Assembly: GCA_010909165.1 (NCBI GenBank)
Contig: VJWM01000025.1
Coordinates: 806,001 to 870,000 of the forward strand
Direction of reading: 5' to 3'
DNA length: 64,000 bases
Source: Anthoceros angustus
Taxonomy: Eukaryota; Streptophyta; Anthocerotopsida; Anthocerotales; Anthocerotaceae
The number at the start of each line of letters is the position of its first letter. The first letter of the stretch is position 1. Of the stretch, positions 51,656-61,870 are shown piece by piece. The notes below the pieces were generated by a model. It was not told the DNA's origin, searched no databases, and saw nothing but the letters and a program-made list of their open reading frames with translations. A program made the position numbers and the translations under genes.

Positions 51656-53030
51656 ATATTCGATACCTCCTCATTTGATGATACCGATTATATCACTCAA
51701 TTTCCAGCCTCGCCCACGTGTTCCGTAGTTGAACCTCTTCTGCAGGAGGAGGAGGAGTTAGCATCTATTCCACGAAACACCACCGGATGGCGACAACATT
51801 CAAGTCGAGGAGCCAGACACTCTTTATGAAGAGCATGATGACCCTCCTGTGAATGACATGGAGCACCAGATCCTATTGATGTTCGCCCATGGAAGATGCA
51901 CCAACCTACACAAAGGTACAACTTAAGAACCCCCCGCAATCGGACCCGCAGGATGGAAGGAACCTCCTTTAGGATATCTAGCTGTTTTTGATGATCCTCT
52001 TCCCCGTATCACTTTACTCACAAGTCGTATACAAGGCAACCATAGATCCAAGAACCTCTTACCTTAAAACAAGCTTTCTCTTCTCGAAAAGCCTTATGGA
52101 AGGTAGTCAGAGATTCAATATAACTCTCTCATTAGTAACTCTACATGGGAATTGGTTAAGCCACCTAAGGGTAGGAAGATAGTCACCAGCAAATGGGTAT
52201 TCAAAATTAAGAGAAAAGGAGATGGTTCCATTGAGAGATACAAAGCACGCCTTGTGGCTGTGGGATTCACCCATACGGGTTTAGATTACCTCCCATGGGC
52301 CACATTCGCTCCGAGCAAAGTTTGCTTCCCTTAGAATAATCTTAATGCCCCATCATGATCTTGAGCTCCATATGATGGATGTGAAGACAAGATATCTCTA
52401 TGGCCGTCTTCAAGAAGAAATCTACATGAAACAGAAGGTTATGAGGTTAAAGGCAAGGAAGATTGGGTATGCAGACTAATTAAAGGCTTGTATGGCCTTA
52501 AGCAACTGGTAAAATTGGAATATGGACATACATGTGAAACTCATCAAAGAGGCTTGCAAAGTGATGCCGATGCATGCATGTATATCCTAATATCGTGCAA
52601 TGATACCTTTTACTTATTGCTCACGTCGACGACGTATTCACAAACTCTTACTCTAGCCGAGATCAAAAGTCGGCTCAAGACTTTTATGAAATGTCCGATT
52701 TAGGAGAAATGACATATGCACTTGGTGTCAACATTATTAGAGATCGAGCAAACAAGACTCGAGTATTGTTCAAACCAAGTACATTAAAGAAAGTTTAACC
52801 AAGTTTGGACTTGAAGATGCGAAACCGCCTACACCTTTGCTAGTGGGGTCAGCTTACCATGGATATGAGTCCAAAGACGACAAGATAAGTTGGAAATGTG
52901 ATCCCATATCGACATCTGCACACTTATATATTTATCCAACTTCACACGACGGATATATCTTCAAGTCGCCTGCTCACAATTCGAGAACTCGACGTGAACA
53001 CCGGATGTCAACTAAGCGCATATTCGGATA
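51656..53030 (+). pseudogene. Copia B: reverse transcriptase, second copy
   Basis: Repeats the same landmarks: WELVKPPKGRKIVTSKWV and KRKGDGSIERYKARLVAVGF at 52150-52270, GLYGLKQL, LTSTTYSQTL where YVDD should be, then TPLLVGSAYHGYES. It leads directly into the RNase H part, so this copy, not the first, has the natural 3' neighbour. Confidence 0.85.
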
Positions 53031-53530
53031 CCTCAAGGGTACCATGCACAGGATTGACATTCAAGTATACACCGTGCATAAAGACGTTGACATTAACGAC
53101 TTACCGACGCCGACTATCTTTGGTGACCCGACACTGCATCCGATCGTGACGATCGCTATTGGGGAGCACCGATATCTGGTCAAGTAAGAAACAACCAACC
53201 ATAGCCTTGTCCAAGACCGAGTCGAGTATAGAGTACTAACCTCGGTTGCTAAAGACATAGTATGGACTAGGCTAACCTTGAGTGAACTTCATCACAAGCG
53301 AAAAGCCCACCTTGTTGTTGAGTGATAGTCGTGAGCTATAGCCTTGTCAAGGAACCTGTCTTCCACTCTAGAACTAAACATATTGTCGAATATCATTATA
53401 TCGAGAGAAAATAGAGGATAAAACTATAGATATTAGTTATGTTCAAACTTTAGATAATGCATGATTTATTAACAAAGTCACTAGGCATTGAATCGCAGAA
53501 ACATATGAAATGTTTAGGTATATTGGACAC
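53000..53530 (+). pseudogene. Copia B: RNase H and end of pol
   Basis: Frame fragments read FGYLKGTMHRIDIQVYT, KKQPTIALSKTESEY, VLTSVAKDIVWTRLTLSELH, then RTKHIVEYHYIE and LLTKSLGIESQKHMKCLG. This is the characteristic RNase H end of Copia pol (SKTESEY..., HSRTKHIE..., D.LTK). Several frameshifts are present. Confidence 0.85.
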
Positions 53531-55321
53531 ATGTCTAAGCCTCCACTATAGTTCATCCTAGCGACTAAATTGGTCTACTTAAGATAACCTTAGTAATCCA
53601 ATATTCTATTCTAAGTCTTGAACAATCATCCTCAATCTTAACATAGGCCTTAGCTGCATCCTCTCCTTCATACATAGTTGAGGTACTCTCTAGAAAATAA
53701 TATTAAAATATTACATAATATTTTGCTAATTAAAACTTTTCATATTTTCTTAACCTCAAGAATACTCACGATAGACATGGATCATATGCCGGAAATTCTT
53801 CACAAACACATAACCGTATCATATGTATCTTAGTTTCGGCAAACATAGGAGCATGGAGGTACGTCCGAATTCCCTTTCATATTAGTGATTATATAGATGA
53901 GCTTCACATCATCACCCTTGGGATATATGCCGGGTTTCGAATCCTATGTTTCCTATTCTATGTCTTTCTTGGGCAAAAGAAACCTAAAATGGGCAAGATT
54001 TTAGCAAGAGAAAATAAGTTAGAACACCTTTTAGAGTCACAAAAGCATGTCTACCTTTTCATTTTTCTCATTTTCTTCATTTCATTTCATTTTCCTTTTT
54101 CCCATAATTTTCCATACATAAATCTGCAAAAATAGTATCAGAAAATTCATCACAATTAATATTTTTGAAACTGGAAAATGGTCATTTGAAGATGCCCACA
54201 AACGGGCTTACAACTAGGTGCCTCTCCTCATGACAAAAGGGGGCATCTGCTCAAGGTGCCTCCTTCACGACAAGGGGGAATGCCTTGCTATACCATCGCT
54301 ATCTTACTTGAGATTTCAGCCTCCTTCATCACAGGCGAAGCCCTTCAATGAAGATTCTTCCGAGGCACTTGTATCGATAAGAGAACAATCTCGCGATTTC
54401 TTCCCACAGAGCTTTGAGAAATCTTCCTCGACGATCTCTCACCGCACACTGGTGACGACATGCCGCATTGGAGCAGTGTTGGCTTGGGATTAGCGGCAGC
54501 ACTTTTGAGACATTGAGACAAGACATGGGAAGATCAGCTTTCTTTAATCTCCCGGCTTGGGTGAGACACTCCCATATGGCGGCACTCACACATCAATGGC
54601 GATCTTCAGACTGCAGAACAAATTCCACCTCTCCCGGTGACTTCAACCTCTACACGAGCTCCACCACTTCATCCCACGGAAAACGTGGTGGGCTCTCCAC
54701 AAAGGTTGGAATCCATTTAGATGCGGTGGAGGATCACGGTATCGCACAAGTGGGCGTCTGCTCCTCGGAGGCGGTCCCTCCCAGGGCTCCTCTTCTTTCT
54801 TTTTCCACCGCAGTGTGGCACCCATCTACTTGCGCAGCACCACCGCAGCGGTGATCCAGCACATGGGCGGCGCGCGCGGCGCGGCGCGGCGCGGCGCGCC
54901 CCACGGCGCGCCCCCGCCCACATCTGCGCCATAGCAAGTTCTTTGTGCTTCATGAGCGGGAGGAGCGGGGAGCGCAACGGAGCGGGAGCGAGGGGGAGGA
55001 GGAATAAAACCGTATGGGGGTTTCATTAACGGTATGACCCCCCCATGGTATACGGACGGGCATCACATGCCCCATGGGTTTAACCCATTTAATGGTTTTC
55101 GTTTTTACCTTTTACCTTTTACCTTGTTTAGGAATTTACCATTTCCTAATTACGTTTTTGGTAATTAATTTTGATTACATTAAATTCTGCTTAAATGTAA
55201 CTTAAGCCAGTTTTTAATTGTTTTCTTAGTTAGTGGATAGCTTTCAAGTTAGTGGGAGCTAACTAGTCCTTTTAGTCTCATTTGAAGCGATTCTTCACAC
55301 CTAGTTCATAGTGAGTGGGAG
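53531..55321 (+). other. Copia B: 3' untranslated region with polypurine tract
   Basis: About 1.8 kb without recognised genes. AT-rich to about 54200, then a GC-rich patch (54480-55010) containing a run of ggcgcg repeats (about 54868-54915). A cluster of ttacctttta phrases follows at about 55106. The last bases before the 3' LTR, agtgggag at 55314-55321, are a normal Copia polypurine tract. Confidence 0.65.
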
Positions 55322-55604
55322 TGATGAAATATGACCTATTTAGGGCACTCTTCACTAGGGCACCTAAGGCTATTAATTAATTTAGTTCTTAGGGCTTTAG
55401 GTAGTTTAATGAGTAGTTAGTTGTTACAAGCACTTAGAGGTTAGAACTACTTATGGTTACAACCACCTTATGGTTATAACCACCTAGCCTATATAAAGGC
55501 TTTGTACTTTCTATTATAATCAATGCATACAACTCTTTTTGTGCAAAGCTTTCTACTATCTGCTTGCTATGTTTTGCTACCTAGAGCAGCTATGATTCTC
55601 ATCA
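55322..55604 (+). mobile_element. Copia element B, 3' LTR (283 bp)
   Basis: TGATGAAATATG ... GATTCTCATCA, flanked on the right by the TSD ctttg (55605-55609). It is the fuller copy: it has 8 nt that the 5' LTR lacks. Removing 46962-55609 restores an open exon in the host gene. Confidence 0.95.
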
Positions 55605-57481
55605 CTTTGCTCTAAACCTCTCCAGAAACCCCTTCTGACCACCATATCCAAAGCAAGAATATGTATTGCTTCCTACCTCCTTCATCCTGCTCATGGCGCT
55701 TTTTACGACTAGGGCCACAACTCCGCTTATCTTGTCTTGCTCCTCCTTCAAAAACACATCCCAATACTCTTGCTTCACACCTTTCGGGACATACTGGGGG
55801 TTAGACTTCTTCCCCTGCAAAAAATAATGGGCCTCCTTTCTAACATTGTTCCTCCAATACTTCAAATTAGTGCTCAAAAACTGCAAGACAATAGGCTGAA
55901 ACTCCCATGGCCCAGTCATAGTTTGCCTGATGCATGTCTCAACATGAAGCTGGGTGGCGTCTGTTTGTTTCCAAAAGGGATATATGAGTGGATTGCATAC
56001 GTACAGGACCGCAAAATGGACTCTGTCCTTCATGGGTATGAATGAAGGACTCTCTTGGTATATAAACCCTGAAAAACACGAGGAGTTGCAGCAAGATTAG
56101 TACTATGACACCAGCAAAGTTAGAGTTTAATCGGGCCTAATTCAGTCTTCAAACAGGCTTAGCACAACGTTAACAGGGTTGATGGCTGTGAACGTGGCTA
56201 TTATCATGGCTGTTTCAGGCTTGAAACAGCAAGGCTTGAAAAAGCAAGGCCTGAAACGGGGATAAAATTTAATTCCTGCACACACGGCGACCATTCTGCT
56301 CTTACAATAATAACCTTAACAAGAGCTACAAACTAGCGTGCTTACCAAAGGGGTGCAGATGTGAGGGAAGCACTTCGTGACAGATATCGTGAACCCTCTT
56401 CCGCTTTGGGCCTCTCTTGCCCTTCACATCCACATCGCGGCATTCAGGTGGAATGATGGCTACATCGTCTTCCACATCACGACATTCAGTTGGAAAGGTG
56501 TCCACATTTTCCTCCACATTGCGGCATTCCCCAATGAAGCCACCTGCATCTAGATATTCAGCATTCAACCTGTTAGAATTGGCAGGCTCTGTAGATGCAT
56601 CTTCAACAGCAGGGTTCTCGTGGTTCGCAGCCTTCACATGGCGCACGAAATTCGCCCACACAGTTGGTTTTTTAGGACTATCTGGTACACGGCATTCTGC
56701 GCCATGTGCTTCGTTCTCAAAGTTCGGTGGAGCATCAGTCTCCAGCCCCCCATCATTATCAATCAAGGCATCGTGGTTGCCGACGAGGGTAACCTCTATT
56801 GTCGCATCCTGCGAAACCAGTTGTGTTGCTTGTGATTCCGACGCGCCGAACCCATCTGCGCGTAAAATCAGACATCGTCCATAATGGCCCAGGGCATAGA
56901 TCCGGCTTGTTTGCTTCACTTTGTGGCGCCCTTCTTCGTCGATGTCTGAATCAGACTCGTCGTCTAAACCCTCGAAACGCGGACGCTCCTTGTCCACGTC
57001 ATCCTCATTAGAAACCTTGTCCGCATACCATGCCTCCTGACCCACATCATCATTCAACCCCGAGCACTCGGCGGCGGCCTTTGCCTTAGCGGTGGCAGCA
57101 CGGGTTTTGGGCCGCGGCGACTGTGGAACATGTGAGAACCCACGACCACGCTTGCTTGCGCCATCTTGGCTACTCCACGCTCTTCCATGGCCATCGCAAC
57201 CTAAACCTGCCATTAAGGACACCTGCTGGGATGCATCCCTTTTTTTTCCACTGCCCCGTTCGTGTAATGGAATAAGTGCTGGAAATTACCTAAGGCACGT
57301 TTGGTTAAATAGGGTTAAAACCTATGCACCCATTCGTTAGGGTTACAACGTTTCATAGGCAACGCCGCTTAGTTCAAAAACGTTTTAGTTCTTGTTATTT
57401 AGAAGATGAACTTATGAATATATACTTTTCAAGAATGTAATTCTTTATTAGTTTCTACATACATTTTCAATATATTTGAAA

Positions 57482-57493
57482 TGGTATCAGAGC
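57482..57493 (+). other. Copia element C: tRNA-iMet primer-binding site
   Basis: tggtatcagagc, exact. The corresponding 5' LTR should end just upstream, within 57240-57478, but no clear TG...CA borders or partner LTR are found. A worn second copy (tggtatcggaaagc) lies at 58997 in the tandem duplication. Confidence 0.8.
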
Positions 57494-57838
57494 AGTATGT
57501 AGATTTGATGTTTGCTGTTTATAAATAAAATGCATTGAAAAAGATGCATTTTGCATATAGTTTTGTTGTTTTTGATTTAGAAAAAGTGTTTTCTTGATCA
57601 AGAAAACAAAACTTTCAAGAATGTCTTTTTGTGTTGTTTCTTTGTATAATCGTTGATGCAATCTCTGGCAAATTAAGGGAGTGATCCTGACGCATCTTTC
57701 CTGAGATTGCTTAAAAGCAATCTCAGGAGACATGCGCTAGGACAACTACCTAAATCTGCAGATAGATTGTCAAAATAATTTATATAAAATACAATGTTAA
57801 ATAGAAAACATTTGACAACACAAGATTTGGCCTCATGA

Positions 57839-58274
57839 ATGGCCAACCGACTGGACGGGCACCAATGGCAGCCTCGCCCTGCTGAGCGCATCCCACAACA
57901 TCAGAATCGCCACAGGAGGCAGGGGGCACAAGTTGTGAGAGACATAATTGCAGAGCAACTTCATCAATTAGTTACAGAATGGATTGCTCATGCACAAAAT
58001 CAACCTGTGCTATCTCTGGAAGTAAGAGAGTCTTTTAATACCTTGATTGAAGTTCTCTTTCCAGATCAGGGCCATTTGGCCATTGCCCTCCCACCAAGGA
58101 ATCCTGAAAATCTCCCTGAGATTCGTGTTCAGAGAGCTTTTGATGGTAATGGTGTACAAAGAGGTTTTCTAACAACACATGTAGCACCTGCCACAAGTGT
58201 TACTCAATTAGTACATAGAATTGAGGCACATCAAGAGCATGTAGATACGCGTTTTAGCAATATACTACAAAGGT
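57839..58274 (+). CDS. Copia C: extra 5' ORF (ORF0), first half
   Basis: Starts ATG GCC (MANRLDGHQWQPRPAERIPQ) and encodes helices such as VVRDIIAEQLHQLVTEWIAH, SFNTLIEVLFPDQGHLA and QLVHRIEAHQEHVDTRFSNI. At 58274 it runs into the tandem-duplication junction and continues as unrelated host-gene sequence. The natural continuation is in the second copy after 59745. No known domain; predicted alpha-helical with a coiled-coil tendency. Confidence 0.6.
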
Positions 58275-59339
58275 CTCAAAGTTCGGTGGAGCATGGGTCT
58301 CCGGCCCCATCATTATCAATCAAGGCATCGTGGTTGCCGAGGGTAACCTCTATTGTCGCATCTGCGAAACTTGTGTTGCTTGTGATTGACGCCGAACCCA
58401 TCTGCGCGTAAAATCAGACATCGTCCATAATGGCCCAGGGCATAGATCCGCTTGTTTGCTTCACTTTGTGGCGCCCTTCTTCCGATGTCGAATCGGACTC
58501 GTCGTCTAAACCCTCGAACGGGCGCTCCTTGTCCACGTCATCCTCATTAGAAACCTTGTCCGCATACCATGCCTCCGACCCATCATCATTCAACCCGAGC
58601 ACTCGGCGGCGGCCTTTGCCTTAGCGGTGGCGGAGGGTTTTGGGCCGATGGAACATGTGAGAACCCACGACCACGCTTGCTTGCGCCATCTTACTCCACG
58701 CTCTTCCATGGCCGCCGCAACCTAAACTCGCCATTAAGGACACTGTGGGATGCATCCTTTTTTCCACCGCCTGCTCGTAATGGAATAAGTGCTGAAATTA
58801 CCTAAGGCACGTTTGGTTAAATAGGGTTAAAACCTATGCACCCATTCGTTAGGGTTACAACGTTTCATAGGCAACGCGTTTGATTAGTTCAAAAACGTTT
58901 TAGTTCTTGTTATTTAGAAGATGAACTTATGAATATATACTTTTCAAGAATGTAATTCTTTATTAGTTTCTACATACATTTTCAATATATTTGAAATGGT
59001 ATCGGAAAGCGATTATGTAGATTTGATGTTTGCTGTTTATAAATAAAATGCATTGAAAAGATGCATTTTGCATATAGTTTTGTTGTTTTGATTTAGAAAA
59101 GTGTTTTCTTGATCAAGAAAACAAAACTTTCAAAGTCTTTGTGTTGTTTCTTTGTATAATCGTTGATGCAATCTCGGCAAATTAAGGAGTGATCCTGGCG
59201 CATCTTTCACAGATTGCTTAAAAGCAATCTCGGGGAGACATGCGCTAGGACAACTACCTAAATCTGCAGATAGATTGTCAAAATAATTTATATAAAATAC
59301 AATAGAAAACATTTGACAACACAAGATTTGGCCTCATGA

Positions 59340-60042
59340 ATGGCCAACCGGAGCACCAATGGCAGCCTCGCCGAGCGCATCCCACAACATCGAATCGCCA
59401 CAGAGGCGGCACAAGTTGTGAGAGACATAATTGCAGAGCAACTTCATCAATTAGTTACAGAATGGATTGCTCATGCACAAAATCAACCTGTGCTATCTCT
59501 GGAAGTAAGAGAGTCTTTTAATACCTTGATTGAAGTTCTCTTTCCAGATCAGGGCCATTTGGCCATTCTCCCAAAGGAATCAAAATCTACGAGATTCGTG
59601 TTGAGAGAGCTTTGATGGTAATGGTGTACAAAGAGGTTTTCTAACAACACATGTAGCACCTGCCACAAGTGTTACTCAATTAGTACATAGAATTGAGGCA
59701 CATCAAGAGCATGTAGATACGCGTTTTAGCAATATACTACAAAAGGTCTCAGCAACTAGTGTAGATGTTAGAGACTTGCAGGAACAAATTTCACATTTAG
59801 ATTTTAAACTCCTTACCTTGTTGAAGCCTGTTTTACTCGCTAATCCTGTACATAGAGGAGCAGCCTGTAAACATGCCAAGAAAACAAGTAAGAAACATAT
59901 GTTTGGTGCTCCAAACTCTTGTCCTTCCTGCTCAGTATATGCATTCAATAAATGGGAGATTAGGAATCACAAAATAGCAAACAGAACTAGAGAGCAAGAG
60001 TCTGTCCATAACAGACCTGCTAATGCTGTCAACATTCTTTGA
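59340..60042 (+). pseudogene. Copia C: ORF0, second copy with natural 3' end
   Basis: The first part repeats 57839-58274 with frameshifts (open 59340-59615, then broken). From about 59745 a clean frame continues to TGA 60040-60042: SATSVDVRDLQEQISHLDFK (coiled coil), PVHRGAACKHAKKTSKK (basic), and a PNSCPSCSVYAF segment with a CxxC. The stop is 116 bp before the gag ATG, a spacing close to that in element A (100 bp). Confidence 0.6.
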
Positions 60043-60158
60043 TTTTGCTTACCTGATAAGCATATGTCTTAAGTCTTGAAATAATAAACCCCTGTAAAAG
60101 CCACTTTGGAATCTTAGTGTCTTGGGAGTAGCTAACCCAAAGCACAAAAGGAAGAAAA

Positions 60159-61195
60159 ATGGCAGATGCCTCATCTAGCCTAGGTGGGGAAGGGTTTAGA
60201 GAAAAAGACAGATTTGGTGGTCAGGATTACGATATTTGGGTAATCCGAATGAAGGGAGCCTTACAGAACAAGAAGCTCTGGAAGGTTGCTATTGGAGTAG
60301 ATATTGCTCCAACAGTTTCAAATCCACCCACAGCAGCTGAAAACAAATCATTGGAAGCATGGGATGCAAAAGATGAAGCAGCCATGTTCCTGATCCGGAG
60401 TGGTCTTACCTCAGAGATGCTGAGACAGACATCCGGATGTTCCACTTCAGCTGAGATCTGGTTCAGACTTCAAGACCTGTATTCAGGAAGCAATCAAACT
60501 AGTCAGATGACAGCCCTGCGAAACTTACAGCTTTGCAAGATGAAGGATGGTGAATCAATTGAGAAACACCTTGGACATTTCAGAACACTTGTCTCAAAAT
60601 TAGAAAGTGCTTCAAATGAGGTTCTGAAGGATGATATGCTTGCCTTGTATTTCCTTATATCACTTCCGGAATCTTGGTCACATTTCGTTACTTCCTTCAA
60701 TGCTTCAAGGCTCCAAACTGAAAAGCTTGCAAAAGCTTCAAATGTGACTCTGCCAGCAACCACATTTGCAGAGTTAGTGGGAGCATTATTACAAGAAGAA
60801 GCTACAAGGCAAACTCATCGAAGGACAGGCAAGCAACAAGCACTCTACACATCTAATAGAGGACGTGGTGGAGGCAGACCTTATAACAGAGGTGGAGGCA
60901 GCTCTTCAAGGGGTGGTGGCTCACAAGGACGTGGATCCGGAGCCAGCCAAAGAAAACCAAAAAGGACAGGCAACTGCAACTGGTGCAAGTTACCTGGTCA
61001 TTGGGAGCGTGAGTGTCGTAAAAAGCAAGCTGGTATTCCTCGCAAGGAGGGTTCAACCAGTGCTGAAACTCATGTGGTTGTGAAGAAACAACCAACCCCT
61101 TCAGCCCTCACAGTAGGTACAATTGTGTTTGCAACAAGTTCATTCTTGTATCCTCGCCACCGCCAAGAACACACAAAAGGGCCCGGTCGGGACAG
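60159..61195 (+). CDS. Copia C: gag (UBN2-type) with zinc knuckle
   Basis: Starts at ATG 60159 (MADASSSLGGEGFREKDRF). Blocks: YDIWVIRMKGALQNKKLWKV, AWDAKDEAAMFLIRSGL, TSAEIWFRLQDLYSGSNQTS, CKMKDGESIEKHLGHFRTLV, LISLPESWSHFV, then a Gly/Arg-rich RGGGRPYNRGGGSSSRGG and an intact CCHC knuckle in NCNWCKLPGHWERECRKKQ. Gag packages element RNA into virus-like particles. It is the best preserved gag in the window. The frame is lost around 61195, at the start of the protease. Confidence 0.9.
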
Positions 61196-61624
61196 TACTC
61201 TTGACACGGGGCTACCCACATCTGTTTTGATAGAGGGTCATTCCAAATGTACAAAACATATAAGGATCAGTATGTGTACCTAGGTGATGATAGATCCCTA
61301 GTGTCTCCTGGTCGTGGCACCATAGACTTGTCAGTTCCATCAGGGCACTTGTTAACACTGTATGATGTTTACTATGTCCCTGACATGACTCGGAATTTGA
61401 TTTCAGTCAGAAAACTCAATGCTGACAATCACTGTCACATTTTATTTACACATACAGAATGTCAAGTACTGGATGCTTTCAATCATAATAAAGTACTTGC
61501 CTATGGGTCTTCAGACAGAGATTTGTTTCTTCTTCACACAGACAGTATTGTACCAACTTCAAATTTAACATATGATGCCAGTGCTGTATCTACACAACAA
61601 ATAGAAAAGGTTGTTGTGGCATAA
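61196..61624 (+). pseudogene. Copia C: protease region, frameshifted
   Basis: The active site appears as DTG in one frame (STLDTGLPTS) and the following strand in another (MYKTYKDQYVYLGDDRSLVS, then VYYVPDMTRNLISVRKLNAD), so at least one base is missing near 61200-61250. The normal text would be a DSGA/DTGA motif followed by this strand. The frame ends at 61624, where the 245 bp local duplication begins. Confidence 0.8.
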
Positions 61625-61870
61625 GAGATTAGGTCATCCACATTCAAAGAAAACTCAATCTTGACAATCAACGCTCATTTTATTTACACATACAGAATGT
61701 CAAGTACTGGATGCTTTCAATCATAATAAAGTACTTGCCTATGGGTCTTCAGACAGAGATTTGTTTCTTCTTCACACAGACAGTATTGTACCAACTTCAA
61801 ATTTAACATATGATGCCAGTGCTGTATCTACACAACAAATAGAAAAGGTTAAGTTGTGGCATAAGAGATT
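61412..61870 (+). repeat. Local tandem duplication in Copia C (~245 and ~214 bp)
   Basis: The run from aaactcaatgctgacaatca to acaaatagaaaaggttgttg is followed at about 61650 by a second copy (aaactcaatcttgacaatca ...). Small deletions are present at its start, and at its end aaaggttaagttgtggc instead of aaaggttgttgtggc. Removing one copy would restore a continuous protease-integrase frame. Confidence 0.9.

Larger units (their letters stand above)
50270..53030 (+). repeat. Copia B: tandem duplication of the RT-coding segment, two copies of ~1.38 kb
   Basis: The run starting gatacctcctcatttgatga occurs at about 50270 and again at 51661. Everything in between (to MSTKRIF near 51640) is repeated to about 53020. 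Each copy lacks bases present in the other (for example ctcttagagga vs ctcttctgcagga, and accaccgatgg vs accaccggatgg), so both carry private micro-deletions. Such a duplication within pol is not part of normal Copia structure. Confidence 0.88.
46636..57213 (-). pseudogene. Unidentified two-exon gene split by a Copia insertion
   Basis: Exon 1 runs from ATG 57211-57213 to 56346: a GRG-rich start, PRPKTRAATAKAKAAA, several acidic Ser/Asp patches, three repeats of the type ECRDVEDDV, and a basic VKGKRGPKRKRV that looks like a nuclear localisation signal. The intron is 56345-56069 (GT...AG). Exon 2 runs from 56068 (FIYQESPSF, then HVETCIRQTMTGPWEFQP, KGVKQEYWDVFLKEEQDKIS, GYGGQKGFLERFRAK) to the insertion at 55605. 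It continues, after the element, at 46956 (YTREPSLDEIKAVGSNHGSW ... KEAGYLTDECDGKIMEAIMK) to stop 46636. With one TSD copy removed the three parts total 1653 nt, exactly 551 codons with no stop. I do not recognise the family. A transposon-derived or DNA-binding protein is a guess. Part of exon 1 is duplicated at 58275-58800. Confidence 0.75.
56716..59756. repeat. Tandem duplication spanning host-gene exon and Copia C leader, 1.56 and 1.48 kb
   Basis: Copy 1 is 56716-58274; copy 2 starts tcaaagttcggtggagcat at 58275 and ends near 59756. Each includes part of exon 1 of the split gene, the Copia C primer region and the first half of ORF0. Copy 2 is about 80 bp shorter, nearly all by losses of 1-5 nt at short repeats (ccgacgagggt to ccgagggt, gaaaccagttgtg to gaaacttgtg). 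Because it mixes host gene and element, the duplication happened after the insertion of C, or is an assembly error. Confidence 0.88.

Noticed and set aside
54720-55030. Overlapping frames on both strands in the GC-rich patch of Copia B
   Set aside because: Arg/Ala-rich products come from the ggcgcg run; no motif and no neighbouring gene structure.
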